Shown: positions 34,892 to 46,290 of the stretch, in pieces | How the letters are laid out: every line of letters starts with the position of its first letter | Numbering within the stretch: the first letter of the stretch is position 1 | From: Earliella scabrosa | Lineage: Eukaryota; Basidiomycota; Agaricomycetes; Polyporales; Polyporaceae | NCBI GenBank assembly: GCA_022605405.1 | Contig: JABYQQ010000005.1 | Span: forward strand, 2,728,001-2,792,000 | Length of the DNA stretch: 64,000 nucleotides | Reading direction: 5' to 3' | The notes under the pieces: generated by a model | Database searches by the model: none | What the model was told of the DNA's origin: nothing | What the model saw: the letters and a program-made list of their open reading frames with translations, nothing else | Program-made: the position numbers and the translations under genes

Positions 34892-36250
34892 CTACCAAAA
34901 GCCGAGGTTGCCCCACGTCTTGTCGCTTGAGAGGCTCGACTGCCACTGCTGCATGCGCCACGGGTACTGGGGTGCGCACGCAGCGTGCGGGCAGTATCCC
35001 TCGAGCTTGGCGTGCGCCGCGTGCTGGAGCTGCTGAGCCTGGGGCTGGGGCTGGGGCTGGGGCTGGATGGGCGGCTGGTCCAAGGACGGCGAGTAGGGAA
35101 TGTAGCGCGGCGAGTTGCCTGCCTCGATGGTGGTCCTGCCGCGGTCTGCGGCGTAGAAGCGGATCCTCGCGTCCATGGCGGCGTTCCGCGAGAGCGCGAA
35201 GCCCTGCTGGTGATGGATCTGCGGCTGCGGCAGGGTGTACGGCGGCGTGGGGTACGGGTAGTGGTGGGCGTCGACCTTCGCGGCGATGGACCCGGCGGCC
35301 GCCATCTCGGGCTGTGCGAGGGTGTTCGGCGGGGTAATGATCTCGGGCGACTCGTCGGAGGAGTACTCGAGGTCGACCTCGACCTCGTCATCGTACCCGT
35401 CCTCGTCCATATCGATGTCGGAAAACTCGTCGGACGACAGGACGTCAGACGAGGGTGAGTCGGGGTATGTGAGCTCGGGGAGCGCCGCCACGGGTGGGGA
35501 CTCGACGACGACGCGGGGCTCCGAGGGCTTGCGGTGGGCGAAGATGGAGTGCTGGTACCAGAGCAGGCGCTGGGCGTCGTTGTGCGCGATGCAGCGCTCG
35601 CGGAGCGCGTCATAGTGCGCGAGGAGGTGCGTATCGATGATGTGCGTGCGGTGATCGATGAGGAGGAGGAAGTCGCGCTCCATCACGATCACCTCTTGCG
35701 TCGTGAAGTTGTGCGCGGCGTTCTTCCACAGGCTCGCCTTCATGGACACGTCGTAGGTATACTGGTCGCGGGAGCCAGAGATGAGTTCGGGAGTCAAGCG
35801 AGGAGCTCGCAGTACACGACGTACCTTGGAAGCTACGAGAAGCGCTCCCGTGGCGATGCGCTCGCACAGGAAGGGTCCGTTTATCGAAGCAATGAGGTGT
35901 GTCTGGATGCGCGTGAGGTAGACGATGGCGGTGATGAGTATCTGAGCGTGGAACGGCAGGTCCTTCGGGGCACCCTTGATGAACCTCGCGACGTATGTCG
36001 AGAGCTCATGGGTCTTCAACTGGAAGGCGACCTTGTACGGCTGCCCGATGGTTGCGCTCGCCACGGCATACGCGAGTGTATCCAGGAAGTAGTCTATAGT
36101 CATAGGGATGCTTAGAGTCTGCAATCGATTCCCAGTAAGAACGCACATACCAATGACTGGAGCGTTCACCTCCAGGCGGGCGAGCTGGACGGCCTTTGGC
36201 TCGAGCGACCCCATGAAGATGGGGTGGGTCGTGGTGGCGAGAGCAGACAT
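34892..36250 (-). CDS. Cyclin-like protein (PHO85-cyclin type)
   Basis: Three exons, 36250-36151, 36093-35825 and 35761-34892, are in phase and give 412 aa. The cyclin-box region covers about residues 50-180: HELSTYVARFIKGAPKDLPF, QILITAIVYLTRIQTHL, RIATGALLVASK, then across the second intron YTYDVSMKASLWKNAAHNFT and VIVMERDFLLLIDHRTHI. The VASK then LWK..A.NF order and the following ERDFLLLI helix match Pcl-type cyclins, though the match is weaker than for the other two cyclins here. The C-terminal half is acidic then Pro/Gln-rich, including a PQ run encoded by a GGGGCT repeat. It could pair with a Pho85-like CDK, but partner choice cannot be read from sequence. Confidence 0.72.
   Translation of the reverse strand: MSALATTTHPIFMGSLEPKAVQLARLEVNAPVIGMCVLTGNRLQTLSIPMTIDYFLDTLAYAVASATIGQPYKVAFQLKTHELSTYVARFIKGAPKDLPFHAQILITAIVYLTRIQTHLIASINGPFLCERIATGALLVASKVRRVLRAPRLTPELISGSRDQYTYDVSMKASLWKNAAHNFTTQEVIVMERDFLLLIDHRTHIIDTHLLAHYDALRERCIAHNDAQRLLWYQHSIFAHRKPSEPRVVVESPPVAALPELTYPDSPSSDVLSSDEFSDIDMDEDGYDDEVEVDLEYSSDESPEIITPPNTLAQPEMAAAGSIAAKVDAHHYPYPTPPYTLPQPQIHHQQGFALSRNAAMDARIRFYAADRGRTTIEAGNSPRYIPYSPSLDQPPIQPQPQPQPQAQQLQHAAHAKLEGYCPHAACAPQYPWRMQQWQSSLSSDKTWGNLGFW
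35038..35070 (+). repeat. GGGGCT hexamer repeat inside the cyclin-like gene
   Basis: About four to five tandem copies of GGGGCT on the plus strand encode the PQ run of the cyclin-like protein on the minus strand. Four runs of four G at short spacing also fit a G-quadruplex motif on the non-template strand of that gene. Confidence 0.7.
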
Positions 36251-37023
36251 GGCGCGGGGGAATCTCGACGCAAGCCGACGTATAAGAGGGGAGGGGAAGA
36301 TATCTGCGGATATCTGCAGGAAGCAGCTGCGGGAAGCAAGCGGGGGCGAGGATAGACAGTGGGGTCTTCTTGCATGCTGCGGGGAGGAGGAGGGCTCTTA
36401 TACGATCGGAGCGGCGAAAGCGGATTAGCCGAAGCACGGTCCACAAGTCAGAGGCATTCTGCCAAAGCGGTCGCGAAGGCCTACAACGGTCCAAATCACG
36501 CGTGTTGTGTGGCTCATGCGATGATGAAGAATGAGAGTTAGCGAAGAACAACGAGCGCTGCGAGTCGCTGCGGCACAAAGCGCCAGTGCGGAGACCGGCG
36601 CGACACGTTGTTTTCGCCGCTCAGGGACGCGTGGGAGCGTGCGAGAGACAATCCGTGAATAACGCCGCGCCGTGTTGCTGAAGGTGCCACCGCCTGGGCC
36701 GACAGACCAAATGACCTGCGTGAATACCCGTTAGACCAAGCAGTGGCTCATGCACATACCACTGCAATGGGCAAGTCAGCGAGTCACATAGAACAGACGC
36801 TGGCGTACGTGCAGAAGACAATGCGGGCCTCGAGGACCTGGAGGGGCTGTGTGTCCAAGCAAATGAAGGGCTCTCAGGAATCTTCGGAGCAGGAATTCAC
36901 ACAGGGGCATAGCAATGTGGAAGGCTGGGGCATGTCATGGCATGTTTTGTGGTGGAGTAATACATATGCGTGCATGCGATGAAAATGATAGCAGAATCTG
37001 ACGGAGAGAGTATGATGATGAGT
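36251..37023. other. Intergenic: cyclin-like promoter and eS25 3' flank
   Basis: 773 bp without a supported gene. Confidence 0.4.
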
Positions 37024-37574
37024 CTACTCTGCGCCTCCGCCGCCCGTTGACCGCGCTACAGATTGCGAACGCACATTAATGCCGAGGAACGGAGATGAAA
37101 GGGACGATTACGCACTGTAGATCAACTGGCCGCTGTGGTGCACGATCCTCTTGATCTGACCCTCCTTCTCCAGGTGCCTGATAGCTACCCGCGCCAAGCT
37201 CCCGTTGACCTTCAGCCGCTCGATGAGGATGCTCTGGCTGATGAAGCGGAAGGTCGGGACTTCCTTCAGGATACGGTCGTACGTGGGCTTGTCGAGGACG
37301 ACGGCGTGCTGGGCCTTGTCCTTGACCTTGCCCTTGGACCACTTCTTCTTCTTTGCAGCCTTGCCGCCGCTCGACGATGTGGGTGCTGCCTTAGCTTTGG
37401 CCTGATAAGAGGATACCAGGACCAGAGTCAGTGGTCGGTCTCGTCATCCGGAACGAGCAACGGCCATCCAAGCACAACGAAGGCCGCTGCAACCAGCAAA
37501 TCGCGGGCAGCACTTCATAGGCATCCTGGCCTGTGGCTCTGGGGGCTCTTTGAACTGGCAGCAACACTCACCAT
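37024..37574 (-). CDS. RPS25: 40S ribosomal protein eS25
   Basis: eS25 is a small-subunit protein near the head. The gene has three exons: 37574-37572 (only the ATG), 37401-37116 and 37055-37024, giving 106 aa, the usual length. The first intron (170 bp, GTGAGT...TCAG) begins immediately after the start codon. Exon 2 encodes [20 protein letters not shown], then [40 protein letters not shown] and [20 protein letters not shown]. The last splice (A|GTGCGT...TGTAG|CG) restores [13 protein letters not shown], the expected eS25 end; reading through the donor would give a false stop. The product is certain; the single-codon first exon is deduced from phase and from the fact that exon 2 lacks an ATG at its start. 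Confidence 0.93.
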
Positions 37575-39689
37575 GGTCTTGACGGCCGTCCGTTACTGCT
37601 GGAGGGTCGTTGGCGAGTCCCTGTTCTGGTGAGACGCACGGACTAAGCCGAGCGGTGTTTGAACTGGAGACGCTCAAGCCATGGGCGCTTATGTGTACTA
37701 CTTGCCAAGTTGCAGCAAGTTGAACTGCTCGACCATCGCATCTGGGCCGCAGCTGGGCTTCATTGTTACTGAACTCCAAGGCTTGCCCGTGGTGGGTCCC
37801 AAAATACTGATGCGGTATGACTGCATAGCTGGCAGCATTTCCGTGCGTTACCCAACCACAAGCAACCACTTTAGTAGTCTGTTTGCCTCTATGGCTAGCC
37901 TGAGTCAGACTCAGTATGTACTGTGGACGCCTCATATAAAGTACAGGGTTTGCCCTACTTCTGCCAGAATATCAGAATGAGCTTGGATACTGCTTGGATG
38001 TCACGAGAAATATACTGTATTGATGCGCCCATAACAGTCAGTTCCAACAGGCTGACTTGTGAGAATGTCTGGAGATGTCTCGGCTCCCAAGCATGTCGCC
38101 AGTGTATACTCAAACTAGTACTTGAACGTACCGATCGAGGACCGTACCTGGCCAGGCACCAGCCACGAAGCCTCCGTTCAAGGTCACGGTGATGACAACT
38201 CGGGACGACATGATCTTCACCTTCCTACTCCCACTGACACCGCCTGAGATTGGTGCGCGTGATGAGCGAAATCATGTCATTGTCAGTACAGACTCTGGAC
38301 CAGTGATACGAGCGCACGGTCGCAAATCTTCAATCATACTTGAAGTGATGCGCCTTTCGTTCTCTATCCTGACGTTCGTGCAGTCGGTGAACCAAGCGTC
38401 GTTTCTTGGTTTTCACAGATAGAAACTCGCCAACTGCACATGCGCATGTCGATGCTCGGTGTATCACTTGAGTCCGCGGTGACATGCGTTCGTCAAAACT
38501 CCAGCTCGACCGGATCTGTTGGTATGACTCCTCAAAGACCTGTACTCGTAGAATAGGGAGTAATTGACTCACGGTGAGCAGGATCAGTGCGGCATCCGGC
38601 GCGCGGCGGTCTGATAAGTGACCTAAGACACTGCACTGACAGACGGGCGGACGTCCACCATGACACATTCATCGGCTTCCGCGCCGTCGAACCTATCACG
38701 TCGTCTGCACGGATGGCGAGACAGGCACTACGGTGGCCATCTGCATCCGAGCCGCCCATGGGCAGTCAGAAGGTCTTCAAGATGAGAGCGTGGCAAGAAG
38801 GCCTAGGGCTGCTTTATTGACCGAATCTGCGGACGATGACGCTCGCGACTGAAGTCGGCGCCATCCTGGGGGCTGCTGATGCTCGTTAGTTGTGAATGGC
38901 GCAGCATGCGGCAGAAAAGAGGATTCTGTATGAAAGAAGGGCGGCCTCGTGTGACATAAATGTCCCATGTCCAGAGCCGGGAGGACGTCAAAGGCCGTTG
39001 TGGATGCGCCTCCCGTGGGCGCGGGTGAGGCGACAGGGGCAAGAGCGGACGCAGAGGAAGAATGGGTGCCTGTATGACATAGTATGGTGGTAGATCGAGG
39101 AGGACATTGTCGTGTTCATCTCGAGCTCGGATCCGAAAGCAGATAGGTTGCGTGATCTGAGGGGTCGATGGAATCGATCACGCTGCGTAAATGCTCGCTG
39201 GGTGCCAAGATCTGTGTATCTGGAGTCCGGGGCGGCAGGGTTCTGAGCCAGAGTCCGGGGGTATAAAGGGAGCGTTCCTACTGACGTTCGCCCAACGTTC
39301 TCTGCGCACAGACTCCCCCGCCAACATGGGCGCTGCACCAGCTCTCTCGCTGCGGGCGGTGGGTGCACATGGCCGAATCAGGCAGCAAAGTCGCACGCGC
39401 ACAGGCTTGCTGTCTCCCGCTCCCACTCTGCTGCCCCAGGAGAGCGCATTCTTCCTCGCGCTCGATAGCCCCGGTCCCCGTCTCGCCCGCAATTCAGGCT
39501 GCTCTGCGCTCCTCCACGGAGATACACACGCCCTCGACCTCTTCCTCCCGCCTGATCTGGCGTAACGTCGGCTGCTGACCTGCCGCATCTCCGGCCTCGC
39601 CCCTCTCGCAGCCCCATCTTTTCGCATCGTGCTCGTCCTCCACCTCCGCTCTGTCTTCTGCCCGCTAAATCTGGCGAGTGCAGATTACC
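37575..39689. other. Gene-free 2.1-kb stretch upstream of the SS18-like gene
   Basis: No coding sequence could be supported on either strand. The part at 37640-38160 is more AT-rich than its surroundings and may be old repeat DNA, though not as CpG-poor as 26.2-27.3 kb. The last 400 bp before 39690 are pyrimidine-rich and probably include the promoter and 5' UTR of the SS18-like gene. Confidence 0.4.
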
Positions 39690-42600
39690 ATGATTCATCT
39701 CGATCACAATCTCTCCTCCTCCATACCCGGCCCTCCAAAACCGCAAAACCTGATCCTGCCAAATTCCCCCCACTCCGATCAGCACTCTCTCCTCCAGCAC
39801 TGGTCATCCCCTGCGCGTGATCCCAGGCCATTCTATCAGGAATCTCAGGAACAGTTCTTGTCAGAGCCCTCCAAGTCTCCTCCTCAGCCAGACTCATCCT
39901 CGGACCCTGTCTCTGCCTCTCTTCCCTCTGCCCCCGGCCCCGTCACTCCTGGCGACACCGAAGACCCCTCTCTACCGGAGCCTTCACCAAGCAGCCCCGC
40001 GGACGCACGCTCTCCTCCAGCAGACAGCTCCTCCTCTTTGACTCCCCCTCCGGATGCCGCGACACCGAACAACGCAATGGACGCTCCAGACGACCCACCA
40101 GGACCGGCCACGACGGATGATAGTGGGGTAGGAAATGAGGAGAAGACCGGCGATCAGGCCGCGGCAGAAGTGGATAGGGCATCTCGTCAGTCTACTCCTC
40201 TCAGCGAATTGTCCTCAGCTCCAGAAACTGCTCCAGACGACGAGACCGGAGCGGCCGACCGCCCTGCCAGCACGACCGACGACGAGGGAGCCTCTCATGA
40301 CGCAGCCGAAGCCCAGACAAACGGTGGGAATTGTCTTTGGGCCCTTGCACATCCCCGTCGAACTCACAAATGTCTTCTGCAGCATCGACCTCTACAAAAG
40401 AGGGACAGTCCTCGTCTCACCAGCTCCCCTCCACCTCATCACCGACTCAGACGCCCACCTCCTCGGTGAAACCAACCACAGACAACATGGCGACATCGAG
40501 TGGCGAGCTGGCAGCGGATGGCTCCATGACCCTGAAGGCAGATCCTGCGTATCAATCTGGCCAGCCTTCTCTCTCAGATGGCCTTTCTTCGAGTCAATCC
40601 TCTCAACACGTTGGCGCACAACGGAAGACACCAGACGCCAAGGTGGACCGCATACTCGAGCTTAATTCGCTCCTGCTTAGGTCAGTGGCCAGAGCGAAGA
40701 TATGCTCCTCGGTGTAGTCTGATCGGTCTCCAGAGTATCTATGGAGTATCAAGCACGCGGAATCCCCATGTCGGATCCCAATCCTCATCAGTACGTGTGG
40801 CCATGGTTTGTCCGCTATAGAGCTGCTAACGACTTGGTCTTCAGATACTCATTAAGACTGCAGTCGAACTTAACATGGCTTGCAGCCGCGGCCGATGATA
40901 ATCACAAAGTCGTACGTATTAGCCTTCACATGAGCGCGCTCTTACTCCAACCCACACGCATCCACAGAGCCAAAACATGATGGTTCTTCCTGTAATGCAG
41001 CCACCGCCAGTCGTCGAATTTGCGGAGATGGATCGGATATTGCAGCTATACAGGGAGCTCCCGAATATCTTCGCGAAGGAGATCGCCCGCCGCCAACAGG
41101 CTGGTCTGGTTAATGGGAACGCGAAGCGGGAGCGTACGGAGGAACCGGGACAGGATGGGATGCACAAACGACGTGATACTGGTGAGACCAAAGCTCAGGT
41201 TCCCGGTTCATTCGCCACTCCAGGTGCGGGTCCCTCCACGCCACATCCTCCGTCACAGCCGATGCAGCAAGTTCCCGGCGCGAACATGTCCTCCGGCCCT
41301 GTACCCCGTATAGGGAGCCCAGCTATGCCACCACCCCCTGTGCCTCCAGGCGCCATGGCGGGCGATGTGCAACTCGCCGCCGCTCGTGCTCGTCAAGCTC
41401 AGATGCGGGGCATGCCATCCGGTGAGGGGAGCCGTCAGATGTCGCCGCCATCAGGATTATCTTCGGGCATGTCGATGCCCAATGTCGCCGGGCCGTCATC
41501 GATGCCGGGCATGTCCCAACTGACCCCTGCGCAAATGAACCAACTGGGCCCTCAGGCGATGCAACATCTCCAGATACTGCAAAACCCGAACCATCCCTTC
41601 GTCCAGTTCCTGTGCCAACAGGTGCCGGGGTTCATGCAGTTACCGGTACCGGAGAGGCTGCAGAAAATGATGATTGCTCAGGTGCGTCTCGTTCGCCTCT
41701 CAACCTCAAACAGGGAAACTAAAGGTGCTTCGCAGAATATGATGCGTCAACAGCACCAGCAGCAACGTAATCAAGCGCAAGCCGGAGGCTCCATCGGTGG
41801 CGGCTTCTCCCAAGGCGGTGGAATGCCGGGTGGCATCGTTCCTCAACACTCCGGAGACGGCAGCCCTTCGCGGATGTCGCCAGTATCACAACAGTCGCCC
41901 ATGCAGTCATCCTTCGCTCCTGGTAACACAGCGGGGGACCCACGCGCGATGATGACGCCCCAGCAGCTCGCGAGCATGACTCCCCATCAGCGCCAGCTCC
42001 TCCTGATGCAGCAGCAAATGATGCGTGGGGGCAGCGCGGCCGGCGGCGGCATGAACCCGCAGATGATGAACCAGCAGCAACAGATGATGCAAGAGCGGTT
42101 GCGATTAGAGCAGCAGCAGCGGATGGCGCACGCTCAGGCGCAAGCGGCCGCGGGCGGACAGGGCTCGCCACAGAACGTCATGGGCTCGCCAGTGGTCGAC
42201 GGCCCCCAGTTCCCCGCCCTGCGGTCAAATCCAGGCCTACCGGGCATCGCGCGGAGTGCGCGGACGCCGTCGGACTCGGTTCCGTCGCCGGTCTCGGGGC
42301 AGCGCATGTCGATGTCTGGCCAGAGCCCGGAGGAGCAGCAGCAGCAGCAGCGGGCGATGTTGATGCAGCAGCAGGCGCAGGCTCAGCGGGGGATGACGCC
42401 GCAGATGTCGAACGCGGGCTTTGGGAGCGGGGGGATGTCGAACTCGGTGTACGCGGCGCAGATGCAACAGATGGGCATGGGCGGCGGGCAGGGCGGGAAC
42501 GCGTTCGGGATGGGTTCGCCGCCGGGGTCTGCGGGGGGGATGGGGAACGGGAGCGGTGGGTTTGGAGGCGGGTCGCCTGCGGGTGGCGGACAGATGTGGG

Positions 42601-42791
42601 GGCAGGGCGGAGGAGTGCAAGGGTTCCCTGGAGGCGGGCCGTTCATGGCGCCATCGCCGTCGGCGAGTCATGATGGGATGACTCCAGGACGGGGCGCGAG
42701 TGCGACGCCTGCGCCTCATCAGCAGATGGGGCAGGGGCTGTTGGGCGACCAGAATGGTTTCGGGGACGAGCTGTTCAACTGGCAGAATTGA
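39690..42791 (+). CDS. SS18/SSXT-domain protein (SWI/SNF-associated)
   Basis: SSXT-domain proteins are coactivators attached to SWI/SNF remodellers in animals and, as GIF proteins, in plants. Exons 39690-40323, 40383-40680, 40734-40790, 40845-40911 and 40968-42791 stay in phase. The last one probably contains one more in-frame intron at about 41680-41733 (GTGCGT...CGCAG). After a 200-residue Ser/Pro/Asp-rich N terminus and a Ser/Thr-rich linker, splicing assembles the SSXT core: KVDRILELNSLLLRVSMEYQ, ARGIPMSDPNPHQYSL and RLQSNLTWLAAAADDNHK, then NMMVLPVMQPPP. A helix MDRILQLYRELPNIFAKEIA follows. The remaining about 500 residues are Gln, Met, Gly and Pro-rich, like SS18's QPGY-type tail. No other domain was seen. 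The ATG at 39690 is the first after a non-ATG open frame. Confidence 0.78.
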
Positions 42792-44115
42792 GGCGCGGCG
42801 CCGTGTCGCGTCGCGTTCGTCTTTGCAGTGGGTCACGTCGTTCCATCCCGCTTACTTTCCCTCGTACTTACAATACTCACCTGCACCGTTTTCGTTCGTC
42901 GCCTGCGTTGGACGACCAACCACACCCCACTGCTCTTACCTGCTGCCTATACGTATACTGTTGCTCGCTGTCTATTAGTACTGTCGTGTCCTCCTGCACT
43001 GCGGTTGCGACACCCCCCCTCCCGCGCTCGTCCGTCGCCCCGTCGTCGTATTTGTCTTGTATACTGTGGCTTTCCTGTCGTTCTCGCCCGTGCTTAATGT
43101 CCCTCTCTGTCTGTTCTCACATATATCTCTCTCTCGCTCTATACTTAGCTGTATCGTATACGTAGGGGATCGCTCATCTCTGTCGCAGTACTTTCGTCCT
43201 ATCGATACCTCTGTGTTGTACGCTCATGCAGCGCCGGTGCGTGTGGGCTCGACGATATCGATGCCAGGTGTGGCGCATATGTATGCATGCCATTATTGCT
43301 CCTTCACGGCGCAATCCGGTCCAATACATGTACGTATACCAGGCCTAGGACGAGTCGACGTCCTTCTGCATTGACCTTCTCGTCGTATCACTTCCACGGG
43401 CTCGACCAACTTCCCCGAGGACGTCTACTTGAATGCAGGTCTGCACAGCTCTAAGTCAGACGAGCCGGCGGAAGTCGATCAAGGATCGACTTGACAAAAT
43501 CAATTGACCACCGGCGGTAGTACGGAGAACTACGGGTTGCATGTGTAGCCGCCGAAGGTCGATATCTCGACTCGAGTCAGAGTCCTCGGTGGCGAATATG
43601 ATGGTGTGAACGACCCCGAACCTCAGCACGCGATGTGTTGCCCACTTCATCACCGCTTGGGCGGTGTCCGTGACAGATCGTGGGGTTGGGCAGGATTAAC
43701 TCTGCAGAGGGAGAGCCCTGTTGCCTCAGAAGCTGCTTTGTTGCACGGCCCCGGGCGTTGATGCGTGATGTTTCGTACAGACTGCACAGCCGCACCTCCA
43801 TGTCAGGTCCCAGCAGGTCTCAGGGCGCCGAACCTCTCGGATTATCGAGACCTGTAGGCGACACGCCCATCGCGCCGGCCAACACGCTTCTGGACGAGCC
43901 GCTTTCAAGGCTTGTCTTTATATCCATGGACTGAACTCTCGATCGACCGTGTACCGCTAGCTTGCTCTCATCGCTCTTAGGCTCTCTATCTCCTCTCCTT
44001 CTCTGTGCTGTCATCCCTCACCTATCACTCCTACCGTGCCAACACCTCACCCACAATCGCGGCACCTGGCAGACTATTGGGACCGCGACGAATATAGCCG
44101 ACAAACACCACCACG
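42792..44115. other. Intergenic: pyrimidine-rich 3' UTR and SH3-gene promoter
   Basis: 42840-43200 is C/T-rich on the plus strand, typical of a long fungal 3' UTR. The rest, with no supported gene, contains the promoter of the SH3 gene; about 50 bp of A/C-rich sequence precedes its ATG. Confidence 0.4.
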
Positions 44116-45314
44116 ATGGTCTTCGCAAGACTGACACCGGCAGACAAGGACGCATTCTTCGCGCTCCTCGACGAGTACTTTGCGTCCCGCCCGGACCTCT
44201 TTGGGAGCGGCGCGGGCGGGGCGGAGGGCAAGGTCGCGGCTGCGTCCGCGGTGCAGCAGGCACTTTCAGTCGCGCCCTCGATCCCTGCGACGAACGGGTG
44301 GAAGCGGCCTGACCCGGTGAGTGGCCTCTTCACGATGTTTGCTCGACACGGGAGCAAGGGTGCAGCGGGTGGCTGATGGCGGGACGTATGATTGCTCGTT
44401 GGGTTGGCCGGGGAATGCTTCCGGTGACCGTTAGGCTGCAACGGCGGAGATCAGCAGCTCTGTCGGGCGCGTCGCTGCTGCTGCGGCCGCGCTGAGGGCG
44501 AACAACGGCGGGGCGGAGCCGAGCCCGGCGCAGAGTGGGTTTCCGCGCCCGCCGCCGAGGAGGAACCCGAGCTCGTCGGAGGACGTACCCGCTGAGCATA
44601 ACAAACTGGTCCCGGGCAGGGTGAGTGCATGTTGCCCCGTCCCTGGTCATGCTCTTAGTCTCACCTTACCATCCACTTTCCCCATACTACCGCACCTCCG
44701 TCGTCCGTTATGGAACCTCCTGCCAAATTGGTCCCTACATCCAACTTGCACATGACCGTGCGCAGAAATTCGGCGACGTGGACATGAGCTCGGGCAAGAA
44801 CATGTTCTCCTCGCTCCGGAACTCGACCGCGGCGAAGAGCGCGCCCCCGGCGCAGGTTGCTCCGCCGACCCCAGCGGCGTTCCAGCGCAAAAACGACTTT
44901 GCGCCGCCGCCGAGGCGCGTGCCGTCGACGGGGGCGTCGGCCCCGTCGCCTGCGGCGTCTCCCGCCCCGGCACCGCCGCCGGCGCTGCCGAGGAGGGCGG
45001 CGCAGCAGAGTGGGGAGTGGGCGGAGGCGTTGTATGACTACCATTCGGATGTGAGTTGCTGTTCTCTTGGGTGGTGGTGCGAGGGAAGGTGGCTGAATGT
45101 GTGTGGTATTAGGACCCCGGAGACTTGCCGTTGTCGGAGGGGGACCGTGTGTTGGTGGTGGAGCGGACGTCGGATGACTGGTATGTGTGTTTTGTGCTCT
45201 CGACTTCAGGATGCTTCTGGCGACGGTCGCTGAACGCGATTGACTTGTAGGTGGACGGGAGAGCTCGACGGACGGCGGGGACTCATCCCGGCTGCGTATG
45301 TCAAGGTCCTCTGA
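44116..45314 (+). CDS. SH3-domain protein (C-terminal SH3, probable actin/endocytosis adaptor)
   Basis: Five exons, 44116-44316, 44435-44620, 44766-45050, 45113-45180 and 45251-45314, give 267 aa. The N terminus (MVFARLTPADKDAFFALLDE, then YFASRPDLF) is helical. The middle is Ala/Pro-rich with several polyproline motifs (FPRPPPRRNP, FAPPPRRVP, PAPPPALPRR), which could bind SH3 domains. The C-terminal SH3 domain is assembled from three exons: EWAEALYDYHSDDPGDLPLS, EGDRVLVVERTSDDWWTGEL and GRRGLIPAAYVKVL, with the ALYDY, WW and PAAYV landmarks all present. The layout (helical N terminus, Pro-rich middle, single C-terminal SH3) resembles Lsb1/Pin3-like adaptors of cortical actin. Partners are inferred. 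Confidence 0.82.
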
Positions 45315-46290
45315 AAAGCATCGCTTGGTATCGGCGACGCATGCTGACTTGTGTGTATCCTCCGTTTCTGTGCCTTGGACTGTTCCTGTTCCTGCTGGAT
45401 CGACGGTTGTGTTTACTCTATGTACCATTTATCTGTATGCGTGTCCAATGTTCGTCTCATGGGCCGTGATCACCTTATCAAGGTGTTACGTTTCGCCTCG
45501 AGGTTCCACTTCTTTCCGAGGAGTTGTCTAAAGAGTCACACAGCTTCAGGCCTTCAACATAATGGGCGTGCGTGATCTGCACTGTGGATGTTGGTATGGG
45601 CGCCAAGCCGATCTCGCTTGACATAAGCGAAATGGCCGGCAAAACAAACAATTGACCGGCGGCTTCGTGGCGTCCCCGCTTGATCTTGAACCTCTTTCGT
45701 TGGTGAGCGTCGCGAGATGTGTACGGCTATCGGCTGAGACTCTGGCTTTGCAGCGTTCGAGATGGTTGTGTCCGTCGACGGAGGGACTCGTGATCGGTCG
45801 GTGACCGGGGCCTGCGCTGTCACCACTCGCGTGGCACCCGCCCTTACTCGGTTGCGGATGGTCGAGGGAGCCCCGTCGGTCAGCCTCCGATGCCAGCCTC
45901 TGCGCCCGCATATGAACCAGCGCGCGAGAGGCTGCAGCCCTTGCGTCTGTGACTCGCCCTGCTCTGCATCCCCAGTCATCTCCCCCATCGTTCTTGCTTT
46001 GCGCATTGCTGTCGCGTCTGTGGCTGCTCTGGTCTACAGCTGGTGGTTCTCTTCACGCTCGTCACGCTAGCCGTGTCCAACTCCCGAGGAGCGACACGAT
46101 CGAGCGTCTCCGTGTGTTCTTGTTTGTCCCCCGTCCATTATAAGGCTCCGCCCGTCCGTCCTCGTCACCCCGCCCCCCTTTTATTCTTCTCTTTTTGCTT
46201 TCGCCCTCGACGGGCACCCACATCCCCGCTAACGTCCCCGCTCTCTCCCTCCTTCCCGTACATATATCCCCACATAATTTTCATATCATC
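45315..46290. promoter_or_regulatory. Intergenic: PCL1-like cyclin promoter
   Basis: Nearly 1 kb without a gene. The last about 170 bp before the ATG at 46291 are strongly C/T-rich with a tacatatat element near 46258, a common fungal promoter and 5' UTR pattern. The long upstream region is in keeping with a regulated cyclin gene. Confidence 0.4.

Noticed and set aside
34732..35613. A 293-codon minus-strand frame rich in Ser, Arg and Thr
   Set aside because: It is an alternative frame of the cyclin-like gene's disordered C-terminal part.
37402..37571. Possible box C/D snoRNA in the first intron of the eS25 gene
   Set aside because: GATGAC and CTGA motifs occur but only about 15 bp apart, too close for a box C/D RNA.
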